Under the pieces are notes generated by a model, which searched no databases, was not told the origin of the DNA, and worked only from the letters and a program-made list of their open reading frames with translations. A program made the position numbers and the translations under genes. 64,000 nucleotides of DNA, taken from assembly GCF_004803755.1 (NCBI RefSeq), contig NZ_CP032311.1, forward strand, positions 4,976,501-5,040,500, written 5' to 3'. This stretch comes from Pseudomonas sp. DG56-2. GTDB taxonomy: Bacteria > Pseudomonadota > Gammaproteobacteria > Pseudomonadales > Pseudomonadaceae. Shown piece by piece: positions 45,721-56,415 of this stretch. The stretch's first letter is position 1, and each line of letters begins with the position of its first letter.

Positions 45721-46998
45721 ATGATCGAACCCAAGCGCGTCCTGCGCGCCCTAGCCGAACACTGGGCCCTGCTCGAGCCGTTGTGCGAGCGCTTCGACGG
45801 GGGCACCCTGAGCCTCGGCGAACTGCGCCAACAACTGGCCAACCAGCAGTTGGAGAGCACGCCCCAGGACATTACCAGCCTGCTCGACGTGTGGATCCGC
45901 CTGGATATTCTGGTGCCCGTGGCGAAAAGCCCCAACCGTTTCGAGCTCAACGCCCAGATCCACGACTTCCTCGCTTACCTGCGCCGTGAGCACCGCCTGG
46001 GCCTGTGCCTGGAAATCGAAGCCTACCTGCGCCACCTGGAACGTCTCGCTGGCCACATCCAGGACGCCTTCGAGATTCGCGACGGTAACGATCTGGCACG
46101 CCAACTGCGCCTGCTGGACATGCGTGTGCGCGACGTTTTGAAGAAGCTCGACAACGACGAGCAGGCCCTGGTCGCCGTGGCCGAACGCGCTAAGACCAGC
46201 GACCGCCAGATCCCACTGCGCCAGCGATATGCCGAAGTCCTGGCCACCTGGGACGAATACGTCGAGCCGATGATCCAGCTGGTCAACGCCGATGGCGCAT
46301 TCGAACAGGGTGTACGCAAGGTCGAGACCGTTTTGCTGCGCCTGCTTGGCGAACAGGCACGCCTGGGGCACCTGGTCGACGACGACATGCTCCTGCGCAC
46401 CCATGCGCGCATCCTCGAGATGCAGACCAGCGCCCAGTTGACCTTGCGCCATGCTCGCGAACTGCTGTTGCCGCTGCGTGAAGAAGCGCGCCGTCACAAC
46501 GCCGTAACCCGTGGCGCAGCCCTGGCGCTCTCGGTCATCCGGCGCAAGGGCCTGGACGCGGTACCGCAAGCGGCCATGCCGATGTTCACGCGACCACAAA
46601 GCACGTTTCTCGGCAGCGCCAGCCAGGTCGAAGCCTATGTTTACGCCCTGGCCCGCTTCGAACCCAAGCCTGCGCAATTCCCGAAAGCGCATAAAACCCG
46701 CAAGGGCGAAACACCGCGAGCACCACGCACCGTCAAGGAAATGCTCGAGCGCTGCGAAAGCGCCCTGCCACTGCCCGACCTGATGGTCTGGTTGCTGGAG
46801 CAGGAGCCCGAAGGCGCCACCGACGAGCTGCTGTACTGGTTCTCACGCCTGTCCCGGGAAAAGCGCTTTAGCCGCGAACGCCTGGAGCGCTGTGAATACA
46901 CCACCCGCGAACACCTGGTCAGCCTGCGCTCGTTCGCCCTGACATCGAGCCGCGAACCATCGCCTGAGCCTACTGCGAGCCCTGCCAATGCATCTTGA
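45721..46998 (+). CDS. mksF: Condensin subunit MksF (kleisin)
   Basis: The 425-residue protein is the kleisin-like subunit of the MksBEF condensin, which helps chromosome organisation and segregation in Pseudomonas alongside or instead of MukBEF/SMC. N- and C-terminal winged-helix regions flank helical parts. Its identity rests on its position before MksE and MksB, its size, and the MksF-like start (MIEPKRVLRALAEHWALLEPLCERFDGG). Its stop overlaps the mksE ATG by 11 bases, a tightly coupled operon. Confidence 0.9.
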   Translation: MIEPKRVLRALAEHWALLEPLCERFDGGTLSLGELRQQLANQQLESTPQDITSLLDVWIRLDILVPVAKSPNRFELNAQIHDFLAYLRREHRLGLCLEIEAYLRHLERLAGHIQDAFEIRDGNDLARQLRLLDMRVRDVLKKLDNDEQALVAVAERAKTSDRQIPLRQRYAEVLATWDEYVEPMIQLVNADGAFEQGVRKVETVLLRLLGEQARLGHLVDDDMLLRTHARILEMQTSAQLTLRHARELLLPLREEARRHNAVTRGAALALSVIRRKGLDAVPQAAMPMFTRPQSTFLGSASQVEAYVYALARFEPKPAQFPKAHKTRKGETPRAPRTVKEMLERCESALPLPDLMVWLLEQEPEGATDELLYWFSRLSREKRFSRERLERCEYTTREHLVSLRSFALTSSREPSPEPTASPANAS

Positions 46999-47689
46999 TC
47001 TTTCCGAATTGCCTCAGCTCGCACCGATCTTCCGCGAGTTGTTCAAGGGCTTTCATATCAGCCGCCGCGACCCGGAGCTGTACGCCCAACTGTCGAACTT
47101 CCAGGACCAGTACCGCGGTCTGTTCAAGGCCCTTGGCTTCGAACTGGTATGTGATACCCGCGGTTTCTACTACTTCGTCCCGGACCTGGCCGCCGCCCAG
47201 GTAAACAAAACCGCCCAGCGCCTGTCGCTGTTCACCTTCATCCTGGTCGAGCATCTGGCCGACCAGGGCCGCGATCCGATGTCGGTGCTCGACGGTGGCA
47301 GCCTTGGCCGTGATGAGTTGCCGTCGATGCTGGAGAAATACCGCGACCTGTTTATCCAGGCTGAAGTACAGACACCGGACGAGCTGGAAGAAAAAATCAT
47401 GCGACGCATGACCCAGCTGGGTTTTGCCCATGAAGAAAACGGCATCTACCGCTTCCTGCCACCGATGCACCGCTTTCTTGACGTCTGCCTGTCGGTCCAG
47501 CAGGACCGAGACCTTGCCGCCAGCCTGCACAGCAACTTGCCACTGCCAACACCGGTGTTGGTCGAGGAAGAGAGCGCAGAAGAGCTCAACAAGACCGACG
47601 ATCCACTCGACCTCAGCCCGTTCGAAGAAAGCGAAGAAGACGCCTTGGCCCGAGCCATCGCCGAAGAGCAACAGGAGATTGACGCATGA
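46988..47689 (+). CDS. mksE: Condensin subunit MksE
   Basis: The 233-residue protein is the winged-helix KITE subunit of MksBEF. It contains the typical start FPNCL-like LSELPQLAPIFRELFKGFHISRRD and an acidic C-terminus. It overlaps mksF by 11 bases and mksB by 4, so the three subunits are made together. Confidence 0.9.
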   Translation: MHLDLSELPQLAPIFRELFKGFHISRRDPELYAQLSNFQDQYRGLFKALGFELVCDTRGFYYFVPDLAAAQVNKTAQRLSLFTFILVEHLADQGRDPMSVLDGGSLGRDELPSMLEKYRDLFIQAEVQTPDELEEKIMRRMTQLGFAHEENGIYRFLPPMHRFLDVCLSVQQDRDLAASLHSNLPLPTPVLVEEESAEELNKTDDPLDLSPFEESEEDALARAIAEEQQEIDA

Positions 47690-50520
47690 GCCAGGAACGC
47701 TACGGCATTCGCCGCTTCGCATTGCTCAACACCGCCGGTTACAGCCTCGGCCTGTTCCCCCTGGAACACCCGCTGTCGGTCTACGGTGCCAACAACCTGG
47801 GCAAGAGTGCCTCGATCAACGCCCTGCAGTTCCCGATCCTGGCACGCATGTCCGACATGAGCTTTGGCAAGTACAGCCTCGAGCAGTCACGCCGCTTCTA
47901 CTTCGCCAGCGACACCAGCTACATCCTCTGCGAGGTCAACCTGCCCCACGGCCCTCACGTGATCGGCGTGGTGGGGCGCGGCCCGGGCGGCGGTTTCGGC
48001 CATCAGTTCTTTGCCTATGCCGGTGAGCTGGACCTGGCTCATTACCAGAAGAACGACACCTGCCTGCGCCAGAAAGAACTGTTCAACAACCTTGAGCGCA
48101 ATGGCCTCAAGGCCTACGAGCTCAAGCCTGACGAACTGCGTCGACTACTGGTCGGTGGCCATACCACTATCCCGCTGGATCTCACCCTGATCCCGCTGCG
48201 CTCCACCAGCGAGCAAAGCCTGAAGACGTTCCGCGCCCTGTTCATCAACCTGCTGCACATGCGTGAAATCACTGCCGCCAAGCTCAAGCAGCTGTTCCTC
48301 GATGCCTTCGAGCACAGCTTGCGCTCGGGCAGCGTCGACTACATTGCCGCTTGCGAAGAAGCCTTCCGCGATGTGCGCCGGATGGAGCAGGATTACAACT
48401 CGCTGGTCGCCGCCGGTCCGCTGGTCGAAGCCCTGGCCAACGGCGTGGCCCAGCGAGACATTCTGCGCGGCAAGCTGCATCGCCTGTCGCCGCTGCTCGA
48501 CTCGCTGCTTGGCACCTGGCAGGACTACGCCAGCGCACGCAAGGAAGAACTGGTCATTCAAGCCGAGCACTACAAGAACGAACAGGACAGCCTGCAGAAC
48601 GACCAACGTGGCGGTACCCAGGAGCTGATGCGCCTGGAGCGCGAGATCACCGGCGTGCAGCGCTGGCTCGGCGAGCTGTCGGTACTCAAGCACCGCTTTG
48701 CCCTGGTCGACGACGTCAAAGTGCTGGAGCAGCAACTGCTGGCCGCCAAGGACGCCCACGACGAACTGGCCGGCGCCCTGGCCCAGTCGCGTCAGTTCAG
48801 CGCCGAAGACCTCGAAGAGCGTCTGCGTGAGCTGGAGAAACGCCTCAAGTCGGTCAAGCAGCAGCTCGACCATGCCGACAACAACAGCTATGCCCGTCTG
48901 CGCGAAGAATTCTCCCAACAGGATGTCGAGCGCCTGATGCGCCTGTTCAACGGCGCACTGTTCAGCCTGCCGCTGGGCGAACGAGGCATCGAGCTGGATG
49001 ACAGCGACGTCTGGGTCAAATCCCTGGAAGCGGTGCTGGACGGATTCAAAGGCGAACGCTTCGAAGTGCCTGGCCTGTCCATCGACCTGTCGCATATCGA
49101 GCCCCCTGCCCTGCAGGCCCTGGCCGATCGCGCCGCGCTACGCGACCAAAAAGAGCGTCTGGAAAAAGAGTTCAAACAACTCAAGACCCAACAAGCCGTC
49201 AGCGCGGATCGCGCCGCCAGCAAAACCCAGACCGAAGCCCTCTACCAGCAAGTACTGGATGCGCAAAAGGCCCTGGAAGACTTCCGTCGCAGCCAGACGC
49301 TGGCCGCAGAAGAAGACGACAAGCTCGAACAACTGGCGCAGATGGAAGCAGCCCAGGATGAATTGAAACGCTCCAGCGACGCCTTCACCGAGCGAGTCCA
49401 GCAATTGTCGGCCAAGCTGCAGCTGGTTGGCCGGCAGATCGCCGACATGGAAGCCAAGCAGCGCACCCTGGACGACGCCTTGCGCCGTCGCCAATTGCTG
49501 CCCGCCGAGTTGCCATTCGGTACGCCGTTCATGGAGCCGGTAGACGATTCCATGGACAACCTGCTGCCCCTGCTCAACGACTACCAGGACAGCTGGCAAG
49601 GTTTGCTGCGCGTCGATGGCCAGATCGAAGCGCTGTACGCCCAGGTTCGCCTCAAGGGCGTGGCCAAGTTCGACAGCGAAGACGACATGGAACGCCGCCT
49701 GCAACTGCTGATCAACGCCTACTCGCACCGCACCGAAGAAGCCCTGACCCTGGGCAAGGCGCGCCGTGCAGCGGTGACCGATATCGCCCGGACCTTGCGC
49801 AACATCCGTAGCGACTATGACAGCCTTGAACACCAGCTGGCTTTGTTCAACCGCGAGATCAACAAACGTCAGGTTTCCAACTTGCAGAGCTTCCGCATTG
49901 TTCTGGCCCCGAACAAGGAAGCACTCAAGCACATCGACCAGATTATCCACAGCGCCGGGCAGTACGAAGAAGGCGAGACGCTGTCGGTGTTCGACCTCAA
50001 CGCGAGCGCCGAGCAGGACAACAAGAACGAAGAGGCCAAGGAGTACCTGGCGCGACTGGTGGCGGCAAACCACAACCAGCTGGGCTTGAAGGATCTGTTC
50101 GAACTGGCCTTTGAAATCACCAAGGTCGGTGGTCAGCCAGTGATCCACACCGACATCGACGGTGCGGCATCCAACGGCACCACCATGACCATCAAGGCGC
50201 TGACCAACATGTATTTGTTGCTGCACCTGATGGACCGCGACCTGGCTGGCCGCGTACGCCTGCCCTACTACCTCGACGAAGCGGCCGACATCGACGAACG
50301 CAACCAGGCGGCCTTGCTGGAAACCAGTCTGCAGTTGGGCTTCGTGCCGATTCTGGCGAGCGTGAAGCCACAGGTGTCGGCACATGTTGCCATCGACCTG
50401 GAAGGCGGTAGCGGACCGAACGGGATCTACATCGACGAAGCGGACTGGAAATACATCAGCCGCCGCGACGTGGAAAAGGCAGTGGTGCGCAACGAAGAAG
50501 AGGAAGAAGCTTCAGCGTGA
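47686..50520 (+). CDS. mksB: Condensin SMC-like ATPase MksB
   Basis: The 944-residue SMC-like ATPase has the Walker A motif GANNLGKS at residues 34–41, long coiled coils (about 240–430 and 510–720) and a Walker B stretch LPYYLDEA at 859–866 with the catalytic Glu. This is the MukB-related plan. No mksG nuclease gene follows (the next gene is creA on the other strand), so this operon is of the housekeeping condensin type instead of the JetABCD/Wadjet plasmid-defence type. Confidence 0.94.
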   Translation: MSQERYGIRRFALLNTAGYSLGLFPLEHPLSVYGANNLGKSASINALQFPILARMSDMSFGKYSLEQSRRFYFASDTSYILCEVNLPHGPHVIGVVGRGPGGGFGHQFFAYAGELDLAHYQKNDTCLRQKELFNNLERNGLKAYELKPDELRRLLVGGHTTIPLDLTLIPLRSTSEQSLKTFRALFINLLHMREITAAKLKQLFLDAFEHSLRSGSVDYIAACEEAFRDVRRMEQDYNSLVAAGPLVEALANGVAQRDILRGKLHRLSPLLDSLLGTWQDYASARKEELVIQAEHYKNEQDSLQNDQRGGTQELMRLEREITGVQRWLGELSVLKHRFALVDDVKVLEQQLLAAKDAHDELAGALAQSRQFSAEDLEERLRELEKRLKSVKQQLDHADNNSYARLREEFSQQDVERLMRLFNGALFSLPLGERGIELDDSDVWVKSLEAVLDGFKGERFEVPGLSIDLSHIEPPALQALADRAALRDQKERLEKEFKQLKTQQAVSADRAASKTQTEALYQQVLDAQKALEDFRRSQTLAAEEDDKLEQLAQMEAAQDELKRSSDAFTERVQQLSAKLQLVGRQIADMEAKQRTLDDALRRRQLLPAELPFGTPFMEPVDDSMDNLLPLLNDYQDSWQGLLRVDGQIEALYAQVRLKGVAKFDSEDDMERRLQLLINAYSHRTEEALTLGKARRAAVTDIARTLRNIRSDYDSLEHQLALFNREINKRQVSNLQSFRIVLAPNKEALKHIDQIIHSAGQYEEGETLSVFDLNASAEQDNKNEEAKEYLARLVAANHNQLGLKDLFELAFEITKVGGQPVIHTDIDGAASNGTTMTIKALTNMYLLLHLMDRDLAGRVRLPYYLDEAADIDERNQAALLETSLQLGFVPILASVKPQVSAHVAIDLEGGSGPNGIYIDEADWKYISRRDVEKAVVRNEEEEEASA

Positions 50521-50525
50521 GGTCG

Positions 50526-50569
50526 ATCGCCGGGCAAGCCCAACCGTGAGAGCGGGTTTGCCCGGCGAT
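50526..50569. repeat. REP-like palindrome after mksB
   Basis: ATCGCCGGGCAAGCCC and GGGTTTGCCCGGCGAT form a long inverted repeat around a 12-base centre. It resembles the REP palindromes common between genes of Pseudomonas and lies between convergent mksB and creA. Confidence 0.75.
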
Positions 50570-50584
50570 GCGTTGAGCCCGGTG

Positions 50585-51040
50585 TTACTGGGCCCAAGGC
50601 AGGATAGGAATCGCGGTGACCGCATTCTGCGGGCTGCCTTCAATCAGGCGGTCCGAGTACACCAGGTAGACCAGGGTGTTGCGCTTCTTGTCGAGGAAGC
50701 GCACAACCTGCATCGTCTTGAACACCAGCGAAGTGCGCTCCTTGAACACTTCGTCACCGTCCTTGAGCTGCTCCTTGAGGCGAATCGGCCCAACCTGGCG
50801 GCACGCAATCGACGCTTCGGCTCGGTCTTCAGCTAAACCCAAGCCACCTTTCACGCCACCGGTCTTGGCCCGCGACAGGTAGCAGGTCACGCCATCCACT
50901 TTCGGATCGTCGAACGCTTCAACGACGATACGGTCGTTGGGTCCGACAAACTTGAACACGGTCGACACCTGGCCAATTTCTTCGGCCGATGCCAGCACCG
51001 GCAATGCCAGCAGCGCGGCTGCCACAATTCCCTTGAACAC
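50585..51040 (-). CDS. creA: CreA-family secreted protein
   Basis: The 151-residue protein has a signal peptide (end near LASA/EEIG) and the CreA sequence [55 protein letters not shown]. The function of CreA is unknown. The start is GTG 51040 after GAGGAAA. It follows proB by 10 bases on the same strand. Confidence 0.93.
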   Translation of the reverse strand: MFKGIVAAALLALPVLASAEEIGQVSTVFKFVGPNDRIVVEAFDDPKVDGVTCYLSRAKTGGVKGGLGLAEDRAEASIACRQVGPIRLKEQLKDGDEVFKERTSLVFKTMQVVRFLDKKRNTLVYLVYSDRLIEGSPQNAVTAIPILPWAQ

Positions 51041-51050
51041 GATTGTTTCC

Positions 51051-52169
51051 TCAGACCAGAATCAGGTTGTCGCGGTGCACCAGCTCCGGCTCGGCAATGT
51101 AGCCCAACAAACCTTCGATGGCTTCAGATGACTGTCCGATGATTTTTTGTGCTTCCAGCGCACTGTAGTTAGCCAGGCCGCGAGCCACTTCCAGACCGTC
51201 AGGCCCGACGCACACGACCATTTCACCACGGCGGAAGCTGCCTTGCACCGTTTTGACCCCTACCGGCAGCAGGCTCTTGTTGGCCTGGCGCAGGGCTTTG
51301 ACTGCTCCGTCGTCGAGCACCAGGGTGCCACGAGTCTGCAGGTGGCCGGCCAGCCACTGCTTGCGCGCTGCAAGCATGCCACGCTCAGGTGACAGCAGCG
51401 TGCCAAGGCGTTCGCCGGCCTTGAGACGGTCGAGCACGCGCTCCAGACGACCGCCAACGATGATGGTATGGGCACCGGAGCGGGCAGCCAGGCGAGCAGC
51501 GCGCAGTTTGGTCTGCATGCCGCCACGTCCCAACGCACCACCGGTGCCACCGGCTACGGCATCCAGGCTCGGATCGTCGGCACGGGCTTCGTAGATCAGT
51601 TGCGCGTCGGGGTTGTTCCGCGGGTCGGCATCAAACATACCGTCACGGTCGGTGAGAATCACCAACAGGTCAGCTTCGACCAGGTTGGCCACCAGCGCGG
51701 CCAAGGTGTCGTTGTCGCCAAACCGAATCTCGTCGGTGACCACCGTGTCGTTTTCGTTGATCACCGGCACTACGCCCAGCTCCACGAGCGTGCGTAACGT
51801 GCTGCGGGCGTTGAGGTAACGCTTGCGATCCGAGAGGTCGTCGTGGGTCAGGAGGATCTGCGCGGTATGCCGGCCATGCTCGGCAAAACTCGACTCCCAG
51901 GCCTGCACCAGCCCCATCTGGCCAATCGAAGCTGCAGCCTGCAGCTCATTCATTGCGCTCGGTCGCTTGGCCCAGCCCAGGCGGCTCATCCCGGCGGCGA
52001 CCGCCCCGGACGACACCAGCACCAGCTCAACACCCGCCTCATGCAACGCTACCATCTGCTCGACCCAGACACCCATGGCCGCACGATCCAGACCCTTGCC
52101 ATCGGCGGTCAACAGCGCACTGCCGATTTTCACCACCCAGCGCTGCGCACCCGTCACCTTGCTCCGCAT
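51051..52169 (-). CDS. proB: Glutamate 5-kinase
   Basis: The 372-residue enzyme phosphorylates glutamate as the first step of proline synthesis. An amino-acid-kinase domain ([19 protein letters not shown], then [11 protein letters not shown], and [24 protein letters not shown]) is followed by a C-terminal PUA domain (about residues 280–372). ATG 52169 is preceded by GAAGAAG. It lies downstream of obgE, separated by a terminator. Confidence 0.97.
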   Translation of the reverse strand: MRSKVTGAQRWVVKIGSALLTADGKGLDRAAMGVWVEQMVALHEAGVELVLVSSGAVAAGMSRLGWAKRPSAMNELQAAASIGQMGLVQAWESSFAEHGRHTAQILLTHDDLSDRKRYLNARSTLRTLVELGVVPVINENDTVVTDEIRFGDNDTLAALVANLVEADLLVILTDRDGMFDADPRNNPDAQLIYEARADDPSLDAVAGGTGGALGRGGMQTKLRAARLAARSGAHTIIVGGRLERVLDRLKAGERLGTLLSPERGMLAARKQWLAGHLQTRGTLVLDDGAVKALRQANKSLLPVGVKTVQGSFRRGEMVVCVGPDGLEVARGLANYSALEAQKIIGQSSEAIEGLLGYIAEPELVHRDNLILV

Positions 52170-52201
52170 CTTCTTCCAACCTATATAGATCTTTAGATAC
52201 T

Positions 52202-52229
52202 AAAACGCCGCTCCAGAGAGCGGCGTTTA
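52202..52229. terminator. Terminator between obgE and proB
   Basis: AAACGCCGCT pairs with AGCGGCGTTT around a short loop, with T-rich flanks in both orientations. Confidence 0.85.
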
Positions 52230-52244
52230 GTGTACTGCAACGAA

Positions 52245-53483
<1,239 letters not shown>

Positions 53484-53617
53484 TCAGCTTGACGAGCTGA
53501 GTGACACAAAGACATAAGGCTCTTGCAAAAGTGAGCGCGGCGGCCCCCGTCAACGACCGAAACACCAGCGCCGGCAGCCCATACAAACAGCTTTGCAAGA
53601 GACTCACCCCACAAACG

Positions 53618-53648
53618 AAAAAGCCCCGTCGCGAGACAGGGCTTTTCC
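53618..53648. terminator. Terminator downstream of rpmA
   Basis: On the minus strand GGAAAAGCCCTGTC is followed by GACGGGGCTTTTTC, a hairpin with a T-run. It ends the rplU–rpmA transcript. Confidence 0.85.
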
Positions 53649-53661
53649 AGCGTCAACGCGA

Positions 53662-53919
53662 TCAGGCCGCGACGATGCTCACGTAACGACGACCGAAGGC
53701 GCCTTTAACTTCAAACTTGATCTTACCCTCGATCTTGGCGAACAGGGTGTGATCCTTACCCATGCCAACGCCGTAGCCAGCGTGGAATTGGGTGCCGCGC
53801 TGACGCACGATGATGTTGCCAGGAACGATAGCCTGGCCGCCATACATCTTCACGCCAAGGCGTTTGGCTTCTGAGTCGCGACCGTTACGGGTACTACCAC
53901 CAGCTTTTTTGTGTGCCAT
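53662..53919 (-). CDS. rpmA: 50S ribosomal protein L27
   Basis: The 85-residue protein starts [22 protein letters not shown], the invariant L27 beginning whose N-terminus reaches the peptidyl-transferase centre. It lies 33 bases after rplU and ends at a terminator. Confidence 0.99.
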   Translation of the reverse strand: MAHKKAGGSTRNGRDSEAKRLGVKMYGGQAIVPGNIIVRQRGTQFHAGYGVGMGKDHTLFAKIEGKIKFEVKGAFGRRYVSIVAA

Positions 53920-53952
53920 GGTTCAATTCTCCAGAAATGGGGATTTAGGCGA

Positions 53953-54264
53953 TTAAGCCGAAATACCGGTGATCTTGATTTCGGTGAACCACTGGCGGTG
54001 GCCCATACGCTTCATGTGGTGCTTACGGCGGCGGAACTTGATGATGCGCACTTTGTCGTGACGACCTTGCGAGATCACTTCAGCAACAACCTTGGCACCA
54101 GCAACGACTGGAGCGCCGATGTTCACGTCGTCGCCATTGGCAACCAACAGAACGCGGTCGAAGGTAACGGATTCGCCAGTGGCGATTTCCAGTTTTTCGA
54201 TTTTCAGGTATTCACCTTCGGCGACTTTGTACTGCTTGCCACCGGTAACAATTACTGCGTACAT
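53953..54264 (-). CDS. rplU: 50S ribosomal protein L21
   Basis: The 103-residue protein ([26 protein letters not shown]) is L21. ATG 54264 is used because the upstream in-frame ATG would add 20 residues absent from the family. A promoter lies about 130 bases upstream, leaving a long untranslated leader. Confidence 0.99.
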   Translation of the reverse strand: MYAVIVTGGKQYKVAEGEYLKIEKLEIATGESVTFDRVLLVANGDDVNIGAPVVAGAKVVAEVISQGRHDKVRIIKFRRRKHHMKRMGHRQWFTEIKITGISA

Positions 54265-54396
54265 GGGTATTTCTCCGATAATCCTGCTCACCCAGCTCTT
54301 TATAGTAAGAGTATTGGCTGGCATGGCTGCATAGGGCTGGAACGGCCCAGTGCAATTGCGTAAGGCAGGTGCTGCCCAGGAAGTTCAGGGTGCGCG

Positions 54397-54425
54397 ATTG
54401 TACGCAAGGCGTGCATCCCTTGCAA
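54397..54425 (-). promoter_or_regulatory. Sigma-70 promoter of rplU–rpmA
   Basis: On the minus strand TTGCAA (54425–54420), 17 bp and TACAAT (54402–54397) fit a sigma-70 promoter. The transcript would start near 54390 and have a leader of about 125 bases before rplU. Confidence 0.8.
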
Positions 54426-54516
54426 GTCCTGCCCCCGGTTTGCCCGGACCGCGCCTTGACAGGCCGGGACCCGCGACCTAGCATGCCGCGCAACCTTTAT
54501 GGAGCACCTGTGGCCG

Positions 54517-55485
54517 ATGCAACCCCAAGCTTTCTACCGTGCGGTAGCGGATGACTTCAGCGCCGTTGACGAGATTATCAAGAAACAGCTGACTTCGCGT
54601 GTACCGCTGGTATCGAAAATCGGCGACTACATCACTTCAGCTGGTGGCAAGCGCTTGCGCCCGTTGCTGGTGCTGCTGTGTGGCAAAGCCCTTGGTCGCG
54701 AAGGCGACGACGTGCGCCTGCTGGCCGCCACCATCGAATTCCTGCACACCGCCACTTTACTGCATGACGACGTCGTCGACATGTCCGGCATGCGCCGCGG
54801 CCGTTCCACGGCCAACGCCCTGTGGGGCAACGCACCCAGTGTGCTGGTGGGTGACTTCCTCTATTCGCGCTCGTTCGAAATGATGGTCGAACTGGGCTCG
54901 ATGCCGGTCATGCAGATCCTCTCCAAGGCTACTCGCGTGATCGCCGAAGGCGAAGTCCTGCAGCTATCGAAGGTACGCGACGCCAGCACCACCGAAGAGG
55001 TCTACATGGACGTCATTCGCGGCAAGACCGCGATGTTGTTCGAAGCGTCGACCCACAGCGCCGCTGCCCTGGCCCAGGCGACGCCTGAGCAGAGCGAGGC
55101 CTTGCGCACCTTCGGTGATCACCTCGGTGTCGCATTCCAACTAGTCGACGACCTGCTCGACTACAAGGGCGATGCACAGACCCTGGGCAAGAACGTCGGC
55201 GACGATCTGGCCGAAGGCAAGCCAACCTTGCCACTGATCTACACCATGCGTGAAGGCACCCCCGAACAGGCGGCCCTGGTACGCCAGGCCATCCAGAAAG
55301 GCGGCATCGAAGACCTCGAGAGCATCCGTGCAGCGGTGGAAGCCTCTGGCTCGCTGGATTACACCGCGCAATTGGCCCGCGACTATGTAGCCCGTGCCAT
55401 CACCTGCCTGGAAGTGCTGCCAGCCAGCGAATACCGCGACGCCCTGGTGGAACTGAGCGAATTCGCAGTCGCCCGTACCCACTGA
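54517..55485 (+). CDS. ispB: Octaprenyl (polyprenyl) diphosphate synthase
   Basis: The 322-residue trans-prenyltransferase makes the ubiquinone side chain. Both Asp-rich motifs are present: LLHDDVVDMSGMRRG (first) and LVDDLLDYKGD (second), plus GGKRLRPLLVLL. ATG 54517 (MQPQAFYRAVADD) fits homologues better than ATG 54499. It is divergent from rplU. Confidence 0.96.
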   Translation: MQPQAFYRAVADDFSAVDEIIKKQLTSRVPLVSKIGDYITSAGGKRLRPLLVLLCGKALGREGDDVRLLAATIEFLHTATLLHDDVVDMSGMRRGRSTANALWGNAPSVLVGDFLYSRSFEMMVELGSMPVMQILSKATRVIAEGEVLQLSKVRDASTTEEVYMDVIRGKTAMLFEASTHSAAALAQATPEQSEALRTFGDHLGVAFQLVDDLLDYKGDAQTLGKNVGDDLAEGKPTLPLIYTMREGTPEQAALVRQAIQKGGIEDLESIRAAVEASGSLDYTAQLARDYVARAITCLEVLPASEYRDALVELSEFAVARTH

Positions 55486-55498
55486 TCCGCACCTCCCC

Positions 55499-55549
55499 AA
55501 TCGCGGGGCAACCCCGTTCCCACTGCGGGAGCGGGCTTGCCCCGCGATT
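55499..55549. repeat. REP-like palindrome after ispB
   Basis: AATCGCGGGGCAACCCC and GGGCTTGCCCCGCGATT form an inverted repeat around a loop containing CCCACTGCGGGAG. It has the form of a Pseudomonas REP element and resembles those after mksB and at 56347. Confidence 0.82.
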
Positions 55550-55619
55550 GCATTCGCCCGCTGGCCAACAAAACCCTATATAATGTAGGTTTTGTACCTG
55601 TACGTCTTGAGGAACCCTA

Positions 55620-55961
55620 GTGAGCACTTTGCCACCCTGCCCTAAATGCAACTCCGAATACACCTACGAAGATGGCGTCCAACTGATCTGCCCCGAGTGT
55701 GCACACGAGTGGTCCGCCGCTGGTGAAACCGAGGCAGCCAGCGATGAAGCGGTCAAGAAGGATTCGGTTGGCAACGTTCTTCAGGACGGCGATACCATCA
55801 CGGTGATCAAGGACTTGAAAGTCAAAGGTACCTCACTGGTGGTCAAGGTCGGCACCAAGGTCAAGAACATCCGCCTGTGCGACGGCGACCACGACATCGA
55901 TTGCAAGATCGACGGCATCGGCCCGATGAAGCTGAAGTCCGAGTTCGTCCGCAAGGTCTGA
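55620..55961 (+). CDS. PhnA-family zinc-ribbon protein
   Basis: The 113-residue protein has an N-terminal zinc ribbon (CX2C at residues 7/10 and 24/27) and the conserved C-terminal PhnA domain ([15 protein letters not shown] and [13 protein letters not shown]). The start is GTG 55620 after GAGGAA; a TATAAT −10 lies at about 55579–55584. The function of PhnA proteins is uncertain; some members hydrolyse phosphonoacetate but this form is usually annotated alkylphosphonate utilisation operon protein. Confidence 0.92.
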   Translation: MSTLPPCPKCNSEYTYEDGVQLICPECAHEWSAAGETEAASDEAVKKDSVGNVLQDGDTITVIKDLKVKGTSLVVKVGTKVKNIRLCDGDHDIDCKIDGIGPMKLKSEFVRKV

Positions 55962-56048
55962 CCCTGCCGGTTTCGAGGCTGGCGCCCGGCCTCGAAACAA
56001 CTTGCTGCACCATTGGGCGCTTTTTTACCAATAGACCCTTGCTATTTT

Positions 56049-56067
56049 GATAATAAGAATTATTCTC
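56049..56067 (+). promoter_or_regulatory. Fur box upstream of the small conserved protein
   Basis: GATAATAAGAATTATTCTC agrees with the Fur consensus GATAATGATAATCATTATC at 15 of 19 positions and lies 26 bases before the next gene. Confidence 0.85.
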
Positions 56068-56093
56068 ATTGGACGCTTCCAAGGAGAATAGCC

Positions 56094-56342
56094 ATGACTT
56101 ATCTGATAGACGCCTGGCTTGACCGGCCGCACCCTTACCTTCGTATCCTGCACCGGGAAACCGGCGAAGTCTGTGCCGTGCTCGAACAAGAAGCACTGGA
56201 CGAACTGCGCGATCAGGGAGACCTGGATATCAATGGCTTGAACTCAAGTGAGCCGATAGTACTCAAGGAACTGGTGAGGAACCTGTTCCTGTTCTGCTAC
56301 GCACGGGCGTTGCGCCCTGGCGGTGGAACCGAGTGGAACTGA
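56094..56342 (+). CDS. Small conserved protein with Fur box (PA4570-like)
   Basis: The 82-residue protein (MTYLIDAWLDRPHPYLRIL; ELVRNLFLFCYARALRPGG) has no recognised domain. It lies between phnA and fklB, as does PA4570 in P. aeruginosa, a small gene known to rise under iron limitation. AAGGAG precedes ATG 56094 by 7 bases, and a Fur box lies immediately upstream, so it is expected to be iron-repressed. The function is unknown. Confidence 0.85.
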   Translation: MTYLIDAWLDRPHPYLRILHRETGEVCAVLEQEALDELRDQGDLDINGLNSSEPIVLKELVRNLFLFCYARALRPGGGTEWN

Positions 56343-56346
56343 ACAG

Positions 56347-56411
56347 CATCGGGGGGCGAGCCCGCGCCCACAGCAGTTACAACCCTGTGGGAGTGAGCTA
56401 GCCCCGCGATA
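56347..56411. repeat. Degenerate REP-like element
   Basis: ATCGGGGGGCGAGCCCGCGCCCACAG and CTGTGGGAGTGAGCTAGCCCCGCGAT form an imperfect inverted repeat between convergent genes, similar to the element at 55499. Confidence 0.7.
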
Positions 56412-56415
56412 GGTG

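Noticed and set aside
49138..50385. Minus-strand frame of 415 codons inside mksB
   Set aside because: It is antisense to the conserved mksB coding region and has repetitive Gln/Val/Leu composition typical of a shadow frame.
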